Source: Utricularia gibba (Eukaryota; Streptophyta; Magnoliopsida; Lamiales; Lentibulariaceae). Taken from it: DNA of 64,000 nt. The notes beneath the pieces were generated by a model. It ran no database searches, was not told the DNA's origin, and saw only the letters and a list, made by a program, of their open reading frames with translations. The DNA lies in the NCBI GenBank assembly GCA_002189035.1, contig NEEC01000009.1:2790001-2854000 (forward strand), in the 5' to 3' direction. Position 1 is the stretch's first letter. Every line of letters begins with the position of its first letter. A program made the position numbers and the translations under genes. Below are positions 1-10,935 of the stretch, in pieces.

Positions 1-944
1 TTTGAATTAAATTAAAATCGTATTGTAATTCAATCGTAATTGGATTTTGATTTAACTATAATAATGCTTGATATTTTTTATAAGAATTTTTTGAAAATAA
101 AAGGAATTATTTAATAACGATTTGTTGTTAGCGTGGTTTTAAAACCCTAGCATTCTCATGCGTATTATGTATAGAATAGCCAATGAGGAGAGGGGAGCCA
201 TAAATCTACGCAATTACTGTGGTTAATTACCGGATTTTCTCACATAGACCGGCGAATGATACAGTTCCATAATTCTTCCCCCGATTTTACGGGACCTACG
301 CCTCTATGTGACGGATCCTCAAGATTTCACCGCAGTAATTAATGTACGCTATCATTATTTTCTTTTATTTTTATCCCCCCCGGGTGAAAAATGAAATTAC
401 CTGTCATCATCCATCACGCGCGTGGATTCTTTTTTCCACCCTTGCCCTTCCCGAATTAGAAAATTAGATTGTGTGTGGTGTTTTAAAATTGGATTAAAAA
501 ATAAAAACAATCCGGTTCGATCAGATGACTACGTCCGGTTTAAGGATACAAAACCGGAGCATCGGGTCAGAGTAGGATCAGGAAAAAACCGGGCCATTTC
601 GGATTTTCCGGTTTGAAAACATAGGCAGTTGGTCTGAAGCAACTTCCCGAACCCACATTTGAAAAAGATGTGTATAATATCGATCAACTTGTTAGTCAAT
701 GACGCATCTCATCGTTGGTCAACTGACCTATGGAGAGAAAGATGAGTTGGGCGGCTTTCTTTTCTGCTTCTTCAATGTTGTTCTCTTTTTGATACGCCCT
801 GTATTTGAGAAGTGATTCGGGCTGAGAATTGGTGTTCTGGTTTCTAGGAAATCGGAAAAAGGTGATCTTTTTGAAGAGATTTCGAGACGTGACTCTGGAA
901 AGTTATCATTTTTCTGACTGGTAGTATAGTACCCATGATCCTTG
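1..944. other. Gene-free left flank and upstream region of the GT14 gene
   Basis: AT-rich DNA followed by mixed-composition sequence. Only short open frames occur, including 64 codons from 422 with no family resemblance, and I do not support them as genes. The last 200 bases or so are probably the 5' leader of the glycosyltransferase that starts at 945. No TATA box could be assigned with confidence. Confidence 0.5.
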
Positions 945-2402
945 ATGGAGCTGAAGAACAGGAGGAGGAAGAACTGGGTGACATGTTTTGCCTCTTTGTT
1001 GTTTGTTTTACTTGTGGCGACGTCTTCAAATATGGGGATCATGGCCACGGTGAAACTTCCTTTGTTTTTCACTCTTCCAACAGCAGCCCCTGAGGCAGAG
1101 GGGAAGACTTCATTCAACGTCAGCATCCCCAGATTCGGGTACCTGATTTCTGGATCACGAGGGGATTTAGAGAAACTGTGGAGATGTTTTCTTGCCGTGT
1201 ACCATCCCAGAAACTACTACATCCTTCATCTCGACCTCGACTCGCCGGAGCTGGAGAGATCGGAGCTGCTTCACCGGGTCGACAATCACACTCTTTTAAC
1301 CAACATCAGCAATGTACTCGTGAACAAGAAATCGAATATGGTTACCTACAAGGGGCCCTCCATGGTTGCCAACACTCTCCATGCTTGTGCTATACTCCTC
1401 AAGCGATACCAGAACTGGGATTGGTTCATCAATCTCAGCGCATCAGACTACCCGTTGGTGACACAAGATGGTATGCATCATGGCGCGTTTCAATTCGTTT
1501 TCTTTTCTACGGAAGCATCTGATGCGAATATACCGGTGCTGTGCTTTTCGTAGATCTTCTTTATGCGTTCTGGGGCCTAAGCAGAGACTACAATTTCATC
1601 GAACACACCAGTGACTTGAGCTGGAAGAAGTAAGTTGACTGCTTCTTCTTCTTGGTACGAATATATCTATGGGAAAGCTTGACTTTTGGTGTATGGGGTT
1701 TCCACCTGCAGCGACCAGAGAGCGAAGCCTGTGATCATGGACCCTGGTCTTTACCGAAATACAAAATCAGACATATTTTACTTGTTCCCAGCGAGGGATC
1801 TGCCCACAGCATTCAAGTTGTTCACAGGTCAGTTAACACGAATTCCAGCATTGGATGTAAAACACCATGAATCTGGTTACAAATCGCCTTCTCGTTAATG
1901 TATCTGCTTCAGGCTCTGCTTGGATGGTGCTGTCTCGTTCGTTCGTGGAGTACTGCATCTGGGGGTGGGACAATTTGCCTAGAACTCTGCTCATGTACTA
2001 TTCCAACTTCGTGTCCTCCCCAGAAGGATACTTCCAGACAGTGATATGCAACACTCCGGAGTTCATTCCCACGGTGGTGAATCACGACCTGCGTTACATT
2101 TCATGGACCACCCCCCGGGACAGCATCCCCTGACTCTTGATCTCAACGACATTGGGAGCATGGTCGAGAGCCGTGCTGCCTTCGGGAGGAAGTTCCAAAG
2201 GGATTCTCCTGTTTTAGATGCAATCGACAAGCTGTTTCTCCACCGGAGCAAGGGGGGGTTTACGCCGGGTGGGTGGTGCAATGGCCAGCCCCGGTGCTCC
2301 GCCGTTGGGAATTCGAGTATGCTGAGTCCAGGCCCCGGCGCCAAGAGGCTTCGCCGTTTGCTGGATGGTCTGATCAGCGATGGGGGGAAGCCTTGCCGAT
2401 GA
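945..2402 (+). CDS. GT14 family (Core-2/I-branching type) glycosyltransferase, with a one-base frameshift
   Basis: Type II Golgi glycosyltransferase of family GT14. Plant relatives (AtGLCAT14 group) add glucuronic acid to arabinogalactan-protein glycans; that role is inferred by family. Coding exons: 945-1470, 1554-1629, 1712-1827, 1913-2402. A signal anchor lies near residues 10-29. Family motifs seen are YLISGSRGDLEKLWR, YYILHLDLDSPE, WFINLSASDYPLVTQDD, NFIEHTSDLSWK, EYCIWGWDNLPRTLL, TPGGWC and GPGAKRL. The ATG at 945 is chosen; the TTG just upstream is not a plant start. The frame breaks in the run of six C at 2111-2116: as written it stops at 2131-2133. A seventh C gives WTTPPGQHPLTLDL and continues to the TGA at 2400-2402, for 402 residues, the usual family size. 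The gene is convergent with the RIN4-like gene. Confidence 0.88.
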
Positions 2403-2680
2403 GCTGAGCTTATCCAGGAGGATGAGAGTAACCATTTGTGGATTCGTTGAAGGGAGTGGCGAACAAAATAGCCATCTAAGATTCATTGTTTGGTGTACAC
2501 AGTGGAAATACAAAGTAAATTCAACTTCAGTTTGTATACCGCACCATAAGCAAGGGGCACAGCATAGCCAGAGAGACAGCATTGGAACCAAATACAAGAC
2601 AACTTGATTGTATTTTTGGGAGTGTAGCCATATGTTTAGATAGAACCAAAGAATCAAATCCGAAGCACCCCTTGTTTCAG

Positions 2681-4249
2681 TCACCACGGGAAGCAGCCGC
2701 ATAATTTCTGCACCAAAACCCAAAACTCAACAACTGGCTACTTATATGAGATTCCAAAAGAAAAAGGATGATCACAGCTTGTTAGATGCTTCTATAACAA
2801 AATATATTAGCATCAGAGTTTGGTATTTGGTGTGGTTTTCACAAGTTTTTGTCAAGCATCATGGTGAAAGCTTCCACAGTAGCACTGATAAGGCAGGCCT
2901 AAGCCAGCTAGTTATCAGCTGGAAGCAAGAAAATATTGTGCAGAAGAAGAAATTAGAGAGCTAACCTTAGGTTCATTGGCTCTGGAAGAACCTTGGCTGC
3001 GGATGCTGCTATTGGGGTGCTTTGGAGTTGTTTCACCAAGTGAATTCTTCTCCTCAAGAACCTTTTCAAATATGTCGGTGAAGTTTTCAGAAGGCTGATC
3101 CTTGTCATTCCATTGTCCAAATCGTGGAACAGTTGTGCCTTGATCATGCTGTCATAAGAATGGTGCCACACATGATATTAGAAAGGAGGTTCAAGGCCAT
3201 AAAATGATATGTAATTCAGCATTACCTTGCTTTGAGTCATTCGGGGTCTTCCATTGCTGCCATAAGAACCATCTTTTCCTCTTCCCTCTACGAGCGGAGA
3301 ACCAATGCTTCGGGGAACATATTTAGATTGCTGTGGATGAGCAGGGGACTTCTCGAATCGCTGATTCGATCCCGCATTCGGCATGACACGGGCATGCATA
3401 TGATGAGCTGGAGACTCAGAACCGACCCCAAGACGCGGTGAACGGGCTTGCTGAGGGTGAATAGGAGACCTCTCATCCAGAGTGCGAACAGGGTGCGCTC
3501 CATGGCGGCCATAGCTCCGCTCATTATCAGCCTTGTAGCCTGGAGAATGCCAGAAATCTCCATTACCTCCATGAATGTTTTCCTCTCCCTTTCCAACTGA
3601 TTCCTCATGCTTGGTTCTTGGTTTTGGTGAACCATTGGGAAGAATATCAGGGTTCTCCATTGGATCATTTGGATTAATGATCTTCCCACCTCGATTCTTG
3701 CGGGCATTATCGAAGTACATTGTGTAAGGAACGTTTTCTCCTTTATCCCATTTTCCAAACTCAGGCACACTGGGACGCTGCAAGGACAGCAGCGATCACA
3801 ACCCAGGAACAATCAGGCATCATATCCATCAAACAAAGAAGATCTAGAGTACAAAAGCTTGCTGCTTTCTGAAGCAACTCTTTCTTAAGAAGGCTAGGGG
3901 CAAATAAACGCCACTTTCTCTGCAAAATTACTACTCTAAAAATGGATCAATGGACAGATGATTGCTCACCAGCCCAGCTATTGAGGCTAGACAACCATAA
4001 TTCAACGCTAGTATAGAAAAGAAAAGAATCCCTGAATAGTGAATCAAAGTTGCGGGACAAACAATTTGCAAAAGCCGGTTGTAGGAAACCCCCAAAACAA
4101 ATCCACAAAAAGGTAAATCCGATCGCACTAGAAAGGAAAAGCACTAAACCAGAAAAAGCTACAACACAACTTTCAACTTCCAATGAAAAGAAACGAAAAT
4201 AATCCAAATACAGGCAGAGGAGGGTTAGGGCTGGAACACTTACAGCCAT
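2681..4249 (-). CDS. RIN4: RIN4-like immune regulator with two NOI domains
   Basis: Plasma-membrane scaffold of plant immunity; family members are targeted by bacterial effectors and guarded by NLR receptors. Coding exons on the complement: 4249-4244 (ATGGCT only), 3777-3226, 3148-2966, 2707-2681, all phase 0, 255 residues. The first NOI motif VPEFGKWDKGENVPYTMYF lies at the N terminus. The second, VPRFGQWNDKDQPSENFTDIFEKV, is split here as VPRFGQW (start) and FTDIFEKV (end) and sits near residue 193. Both fit the VPxFGxW pattern cleaved by AvrRpt2. The linker is rich in His, Pro and Ser, with a repeated SP(I/A)HPQQ motif. The last exon encodes KLCGCFPW then stop, matching the acylated Cys-rich tail of the family but with C-G-C where many members have three Cys. 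The 3' end faces the GT14 gene 278 bp away. Confidence 0.9.
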
Positions 4250-5886
4250 TTTTCCTTCAACAAGATAGGAGAATGAAAACCCAGAAACGATGGAGCGCAA
4301 AATAATGAAGAAAAGCTTCCAGATTTGAACCTCCCACAAAACAAAACAGTGTGGAGGGTGCAAAATCGAACAAGATTTGAATCTCCGGACAAATGATGAG
4401 AAATGAAACGGTGCGACGAAGCGGTGCTTGTTAAAGAACGAGGAAGGAGAAGTCGTCGTCGAAAAGGATTGATAAATGGTTGACCGGACCCACCGGAGAA
4501 CGTTGACCTTTCGCCTTCACCTTCGCCGTCACCGAGTTATTCGTGAAAAGTTTTCTTCTCCCCATTCCACAGACAGCTTCAAGTTCAAAACGACACCTTT
4601 TTTGCCCTTTTCTTTTCTCCTTTTTCATGTCAGAAACTTTCCAAGACGACGACATTTTTTTAATATTAATATTTTATTCCCACTTCATAATATTCGTAAC
4701 TTCTTCTAATTCGGTTTGCGACCCACATTTTTTTTATACACGCTGTTATTGACTCAGAATTGCAACTATTATGTAATTTCCATACACTTGAGGGGCCATT
4801 TGTTAATTTCGTGCAAATCAACCTCGCTGTGCATATCGAACACCGAATTAAAATAATAAATACATAGATCAGTTGCTTTTAATAAAATAAAAATTAAATC
4901 TGTACAACTTATTAAAAATAAAAGATATTTCTTAATATATATTTATTTTTATAATAAAAATAATTCATATTTAATCATAAAACGATGCTTTGATTTTTAT
5001 AATAATTTATATTTGATTCTAAATTTTTTAATTTAATTCGAGTATTATAATTTCATTATTTTTTTAAATTACAAACATGAATTAAAAAAATGTGAATAAA
5101 AATTTTAAAAAAGATGGAATTTGAATGAAAATAAAATTAGGTAAAAAGATCATTTTGCTTTTGGGCTGGGTTGAGTAAATTTGAGAAGGATTGGGCCAGA
5201 GTGGGCTTCAGAGGGGTAGGCAGAACTCTGACACCTGCCGGTGCGAGGACGATCGCCGGCGGCGCCGGGCTGGATGCTTAATTTCTCCCTCCATTGTTCC
5301 CCTTGAGTTGAACTCGGCGGCATCATAAGGCTAATGTTTGTCAGCTTAAGTTAGATGCAACCCCATCACTTTCGATTCACGTCATTGTTGCTGTATGCTA
5401 AACTTTTTGAGCTGTTTTAGCTTCCATGCTGTATTCCTTTTCGGGGGGTTTTTTTTTCGTCATATTTGCAATATAAAGCACCAACTTTGTGTACAGTTCT
5501 CATTAAACCATCCGCATGATATACATTGGGAAAAGAATGAGTTGTATTCACTCATGTTTGCAGCTGCTTTTTGCAGATCTACAGCAGTTGATGTTTTCTT
5601 CCGGAGTAAATGAGTTGGATATGCTGTCAAGAATTTGAAGAATGAAGAAGGCTCATTAATTTTGTTCGTATCTAGGTGTCTTGTAGGTTATAGCGTCATT
5701 TCTTCTCGTTGTACATCTCCAATGTTGGAAGATTAAGGATCCTTGCTCTTTCATCGTCTGCTGCGTTTGGCTGTTGAAATTTTTCTTTTTATTTTTGGGA
5801 AAAGAGTTGATAGTGTTATATAAGGCCTCATCTTGAAAGTAATTTTGAATCTCAACAAGAGTTGATCATCTTGGACTAAACGTAAT
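4250..5886. other. Intergenic: divergent upstream regions of RIN4-like and BAP31-like genes
   Basis: From 4250 to about 4650 lies the probable 5' leader and promoter of the RIN4-like gene. From about 4820 to 5150 the DNA is strongly AT-rich. A short GC-rich patch near 5230-5275 and the sequence to 5886 probably hold the leader of the BAP31-like gene, perhaps with a leader intron. The 72-codon frame at 5395-5613 has no family resemblance. Confidence 0.5.
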
Positions 5887-7080
5887 ATGATTCCCTTGTT
5901 CTTCTTGGTTGTCTTCTGGGAGGGTGTGGTGGCGTTTCTGTTAGTGGTGAAAATTGGGCCTTTTAGGGATTTGGTAATGAAATGTTTGGATCAAGTAAAG
6001 ATGAGAAAGGCCACGGTTTTGACCATTGCTGGTACCATTTCTGCTATTCTTCTATCAAATTTGTTCAGCATTCTCAAGATTCAGAACAAGGGTGTAAAAC
6101 ATGGCACCATGACTCCCATGGATCAGGTTCTCTGGAGGACCAATTTGCTCGAGGCTACACTCATGGGTAAGATGCTGCTAAAATTCTCTTGCCTGTTTAT
6201 CACTTCCATTCTTGCCATTTTCAAGGGGCGTTACTCTTCTCTGCTGATTAGTTTTTCCATTTTTATCGTTATTTTTTATGGATTGAACTCCAGACATGCT
6301 CTGTTGTGATGAGTTCTATCAAATCTTGACTCTTTTCTACTTTCTTCTGGATTACGCTTTAATGTAATGAAAATTTTCCGTTTACACTACTACTTCAGCT
6401 AGTATGAGCTTCGGTGATGTTATGCAGTCATGATTGGCCTGTTTTTGAATGACACTATTCTGTACTGAGTTATTTTGGATAGCATGTACATCCTCTACAG
6501 GTCTAGAGTTCCCGTTGGTGTTTCCCTTTTTTTGTGGCATATTTGGTGCCACCTTAATTCATTATGATCCTCATGTTTAGTTTCAAGGGTCAATCTAAAT
6601 CAAGTTTTGCACAGAACAAGCCCAGGATTGTTTCAGGAGCATTTCGGTGACCTTGCTCTATATTGATTTTAGAAACTGGTTTTCATGATTAAGGAGTTTG
6701 ATGTTGCAGGGTTCACTCTTTTCCTTGGATTCTTGATCGATCGCATCCACCACTACATGCAAAAGCTAATAAAACTAAGGAATAGCAGTGGAGTGCCGAA
6801 GGCCGTAGTGGAGGAGCTTGAAAAAGAGAAGCTACAGCTGAAGGAGAAGGAAGAAAAAGCTGCCGCTGAAGTGAAGCAACTAAGAGCTGAAGTATCTGGT
6901 TTGACACAGACTTTGAAGAAACTGAAGGTGGAGTCAGCTGAGAAGGACAAGAGATTTGAATCTGCTGAATCTGAAATACAAGCTCTCAGAAAAACAAAGC
7001 ATGATCTGTTCCTTGAGTATGATAGACTGCTGGAAGACAATGAAAGAATGCAGAAACAATTCGCTGGTTACAAGCGTTGA
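5887..7080 (+). CDS. BAP31-like ER membrane protein
   Basis: Plant homologue of B-cell receptor-associated protein 31, an ER membrane protein implicated in export and quality control of membrane cargo. Two coding exons: 5887-6166 and 6710-7080, joined in phase 1, 216 residues. Three hydrophobic segments lie near residues 1-23 (MIPLFFLVVFWEGVVAFLLV), 44-65 (ATVLTIAGTISAILLSNLF) and 93-110 (GFTLFLGFLIDRIHHYM). The family landmark TNLLEATLMG sits at the exon joint. Residues from about 118 onward form a Lys/Glu-rich coiled coil (for example VVEELEKEKLQLKEKEEKAA). It ends in GYKR, without the classical C-terminal KKxx retrieval signal. The first ATG in frame is used. Confidence 0.88.
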
Positions 7081-8432
7081 AGCCTCCAGAATCAGGTGCA
7101 AGAAACTGGAATACCCCTCTTCTTCTAAGTGTTTTCTCTTTACATGTGATTGCTTTTTGAGCTCAAAGGAACGGAACACTCCTCGGTTTTGAAGCTAATG
7201 CAAGAACATCATTTGCCATGCATAATTCTAGACACGAGTACGAGGTGATCTAACTAACTTGTGATTTGACTTGTAGGAAACAATTACGAGTCGAATAAGA
7301 TATTTTTTATTCGAGTTAATTTATATTTTTTTCAATTGTAGGTTTACGTCTGCTGACCCAATCAATACTCAGCTGTTTCAAGCCATGTCTAAATCATATA
7401 AATAAATAAATATATAATTTTAATTATATGATTTATGTTTATCTAAATTCAAGTAATTTAAATATATTATTAATTAAATCATTACATTATATTTTATCTC
7501 CGATAATTGTGTCTGTTTTACATTTGGTGTCTTATTAAAAATGTATTAATGTATATGTTATATAAATTAGATATTTGAAAAATAATATAAATCATTATAT
7601 TGCATGCACTTATCTGGGAGGTTGGCGAGAGTTAATTCAGTTGCGGTTTCAATGCTTCTTGTGATACGTCTTCGTTGAAGGGGAACCAGTTTTCTTGTAG
7701 ATGCGCATATTGAATTCGCAGGCCACAAGAGGGAAGAATTGTGGAGGCGTTGGAAACTCCCCTTAATAATAGGGTCTGATTGCGGACAGCTGCAGATCAT
7801 TCACACGTTGACGTTACATAAATCGCCATAAAGATCCAGTTTTTTTAACTCTCTGTCCAGAGTGAAGGTATCCCACACTTCTCCTTGCATGGGATCTGAT
7901 TGGTCGCAAAAATTTCAGTGGTTTCTCTGCCATTGCGTTGAAGGGACTGGTGATTTGGAGTTTTCATGTACTCTGATCAGTAAAGATCGTATTTCGTTGT
8001 CGTTTTTTTCTTGAATGATTCTACTTTTCTTGCTGTGGGAGTGATTATTACTTATGGGGTGTCGTCGTTTTCCGGATCATTCGATTATTTCTCATGGGTG
8101 ACTGTGTTTGGTGGAGTAAACGCCAGGGAACAAAAATGTCGGTTTCCAAGTTGGTTTAGGTTTCATGATAAGGGTCACTACTTTCTTGCTTTGACTGATG
8201 TGCTGTCGATCGGTGTGAATTGGAATTTGGGTCAATGCCTCGTGCTGATTTGTTTTATAAATTTATTACAGATTAGTTCAGCGGGGAAGCAAAAGCGTTT
8301 TCTGCAAATTCTGGTTTAAAGATTCTGGGTGAGGGTGGTGAATCTTCTTTTTCCTCTGTGGATTCCTTGATTGTGTGCCTTTGAGAATCTTTGTGGGGCT
8401 TCTGATTCTGATGATCTCAACAGGCTAAGCGA
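7081..8432. other. Intergenic: 3' region of BAP31-like gene and leader of NPF8 gene
   Basis: AT-rich to about 7600. From about 7800 to 8432 the sequence looks like a transcribed leader. A tract ending in AACAG at 8419-8423, just upstream of the NPF8 start, could be the 3' splice site of a leader intron. The open frames here do not resemble proteins. Confidence 0.4.
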
Positions 8433-10527
8433 ATGAAGAGCAAACCAAATAGCTTGGAAATGGGTGAAGAAGATGATATCTACACCCAGGATGGAACAAT
8501 CGACATCAACAAGAATCCTGCTATAAGGGCGAAAACTGGAACCTGGAAAGCATGCCGCTTCATTCTCGGTGATTCTTCGATCTCTCGTTTTGTTTTTTTC
8601 ATCTTCGTCTGATAAGTTGTATTGAGTTTGATCATAGTTGTGTGGTAAACCATTATCACATAGTAAAATGAAGTTCAATGTTTCAGTTTTCCATTTAGAG
8701 AAAAGCTTTCCGACTTTGCAGGTAGAATTTTCAAATTTGTTGCATTGATATCCCATGTTCTTAAACAGTGACTGAAGGGTGTGAGAGGCTGGCTTATTAT
8801 GGAATGGGCACGAACTTGGTTAATTATCTTAAGATGAGAATGAACCAGGGAAATGTGGCTGCAGCAAACAATGTCACAAATTGGTCGGGGACCTGCTACT
8901 TCACACCGCTGCTTGGAGCCTTTTTAGCAGATTCCTACTTGGGAAGATATTGGACAATCATTTATTTCTCCATCATCTATGTAGTGGTAAGCATCTTTGG
9001 GCCTATGGTTGGTTATATCCAAAAACAATTGGCATGTTTATGGGGTGTTTTTTTTTGGGTTGCAGGGGATGGCTCTGTTGACACTTACGGCATTTGTCCC
9101 TGGTCTCACTCCTGTGTGCACTGCAAACGTTTGCCGCCCTACTCCATTTCAAACCGCAATGAGTTTCGTTGCACTGTACCTTATTGCACTAGGAACCGGT
9201 GGAATCAAACCGTGCGTTTCCTCATTCGGTGCAGATCAGTTTGATGATAATGATGAAAAGGAGAAGAAGCATAAGGCCTCTTTCTTCAACTGGTTTTATC
9301 TCTCCATCAACGTTGGTGCTCTGATTGCATCATCCGTTCTTGTCTGGATTCAGATGAATGTGGGATGGAGTTGGGGCTTTGGGATTCCAGCCGTTGCTAT
9401 GGCTGTTGCAGTTGCATTTTTCTTGTTTGGAACTAAGTTATATCGTCTTCAGAAACCCGGTGGAAGTCCACTTACCAGAATTGCTCAGGTTTTGGTTGCA
9501 TCACTCAGAAAGACTAAGGTTGAAGTCCCTGCTGATTCGTCTCTTCTGTATGAAACTACTGATGTAGAATCCACCATTCAAGGAAGCCGTAAGCTTCTGC
9601 ACACAGACAAGTTCAAGTATGTTTTCTTTAATGCTCTCCCTTTACCGGTAAAAACTTCACTTTCAAGGACTTGTCCTTAATGGAGAAATTTGCAGGTTTC
9701 TTGACAAAGCTGCGGTGGAAACAGAAGCTGGTCATGGAAAGGAAGTAGCTAATCCTTGGAGGCTGTGTACAGTGACTCAAGTGGAGGAACTGAAGTCCAT
9801 TTTACGTGTTCTTCCCATTTGGGCTTCTGGCATACTCTTCTGCACAGTCTACAACCAGATGAACACAATGTTTGTTCTACAAGGGGATACAATGGATCAA
9901 CACATTGGTCCAAATTTCAAAATCCCAGCTGCATCTTTGTCCCTTTTTGACACCCTGAGTGTCATATTTTGGGCACCTGTCTATGATCGGGTGATAGTGC
10001 CGTATGCCAGCAAGTTCACAGGGAATGAGAGAGGATTCACTCATCTTCAGCGGATGGGAATAGGCCTTGTCATCTCCATCTTCGCAATGATAGTTGCTGG
10101 TGTGCTCGAAGTTGTGCGGCTTGACAATGTCAGAAGGCATAACTACTATGATCTTGAGACCGTTCCAATGTCTGTTCTCTGGCAAATTCCTCAGTACTTC
10201 CTAGTTGGATGCGCAGAAGTATTTACCTTCATTGGACAGCTAGAGTTTTTCTATGATCAAGCTCCTGATGCTATGCGAAGCCTGTGCTCAGCTCTCTCAC
10301 TTCTAACTAATGCTTTGGGGAACTACTTGAGCACCTTGCTGGTGACCATAGTGACTCATGTGACTACAAGAAATGGGAATCTCGGATGGATCCCTGATAA
10401 TCTGAATCGAGGCCATCTCGACTACTTCTACTGGCTTGTAGCCATTCTCAGTTTGATCAACTTCTTCATCTATCTCTGGATTGCCAAATGGTACCAGTAC
10501 AAGAAAGTTGCCTCTCAGCCTCGTTAA
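8433..10527 (+). CDS. NPF8-type (PTR2-like) proton-coupled di-/tripeptide transporter
   Basis: Member of the NRT1/PTR (NPF, POT/MFS) family; by similarity to AtPTR2/NPF8.3 it should import di- and tripeptides with protons. Coding exons 8433-8568, 8769-8986, 9066-9616, 9696-10527 give 578 residues, the normal length with 12 membrane spans. The proton-coupling motif ExxER is present (E48, E51, R52 in [11 protein letters not shown]). Other family blocks are [66 protein letters not shown] and [21 protein letters not shown] second in-frame ATG at 8460 would remove nine residues. The gene is convergent with the OCTOPUS-family gene 330 bp away. Confidence 0.93.
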
Positions 10528-10586
10528 GCCTGTTTCTTCTTGGTTGTTTAATTCAAAATTTCAATGTTTATTTGGGTGCTCCTCTC

Positions 10587-10935
10587 AGAAACTCATTGAA
10601 GCATGAAATGCATATGATTATTAGAAACATAGCAGAACATGTACATTATCAGCAAATGCATGAGCTAAATACCACATCAGAACACTTACTGCTAATGAAT
10701 GTGAACTGTTTTGGCTTGTTTTTGCCATCCCCCCTGCTCTTAGAGTTGTTCGTCCCTGGTTGTTTCCTTCTTGTATCAGAAACTCATTGAAGCATGAAAT
10801 GCCTATCATTATTAGAAGTATAGCAGAACAAGTAGATTATCAGCAAAAGCATGATATCAATACAACCTCAGAACACTTCTTGCAATGGAATGTGAACCAT
10901 TTTGCCTAGTTTTTGCCATTCCTCCTCCTCTTCTG
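10587..10935. repeat. Tandem duplication of the 3' end of the OCTOPUS-family gene
   Basis: Copy A spans about 10587-10745 and copy B about 10778-10935, offset 191 bp. The first 25 bases are identical and I judge the whole to be about 85 percent identical by eye. Copy B holds the C-terminal codons and stop of the OCTOPUS-family gene (GGGMAKTRQNGSHSIARSVL). On the same strand copy A reads AGGMAKTSQNSSHSLAVSVL but lacks the matching stop and is cut off from the gene. Confidence 0.85.

Noticed and set aside
514..530. GGTTCGATC, similar to a tRNA B box
   Set aside because: No matching A box, anticodon arm or acceptor stem around it. The GGTTCGATTC at 17465 fails in the same way.
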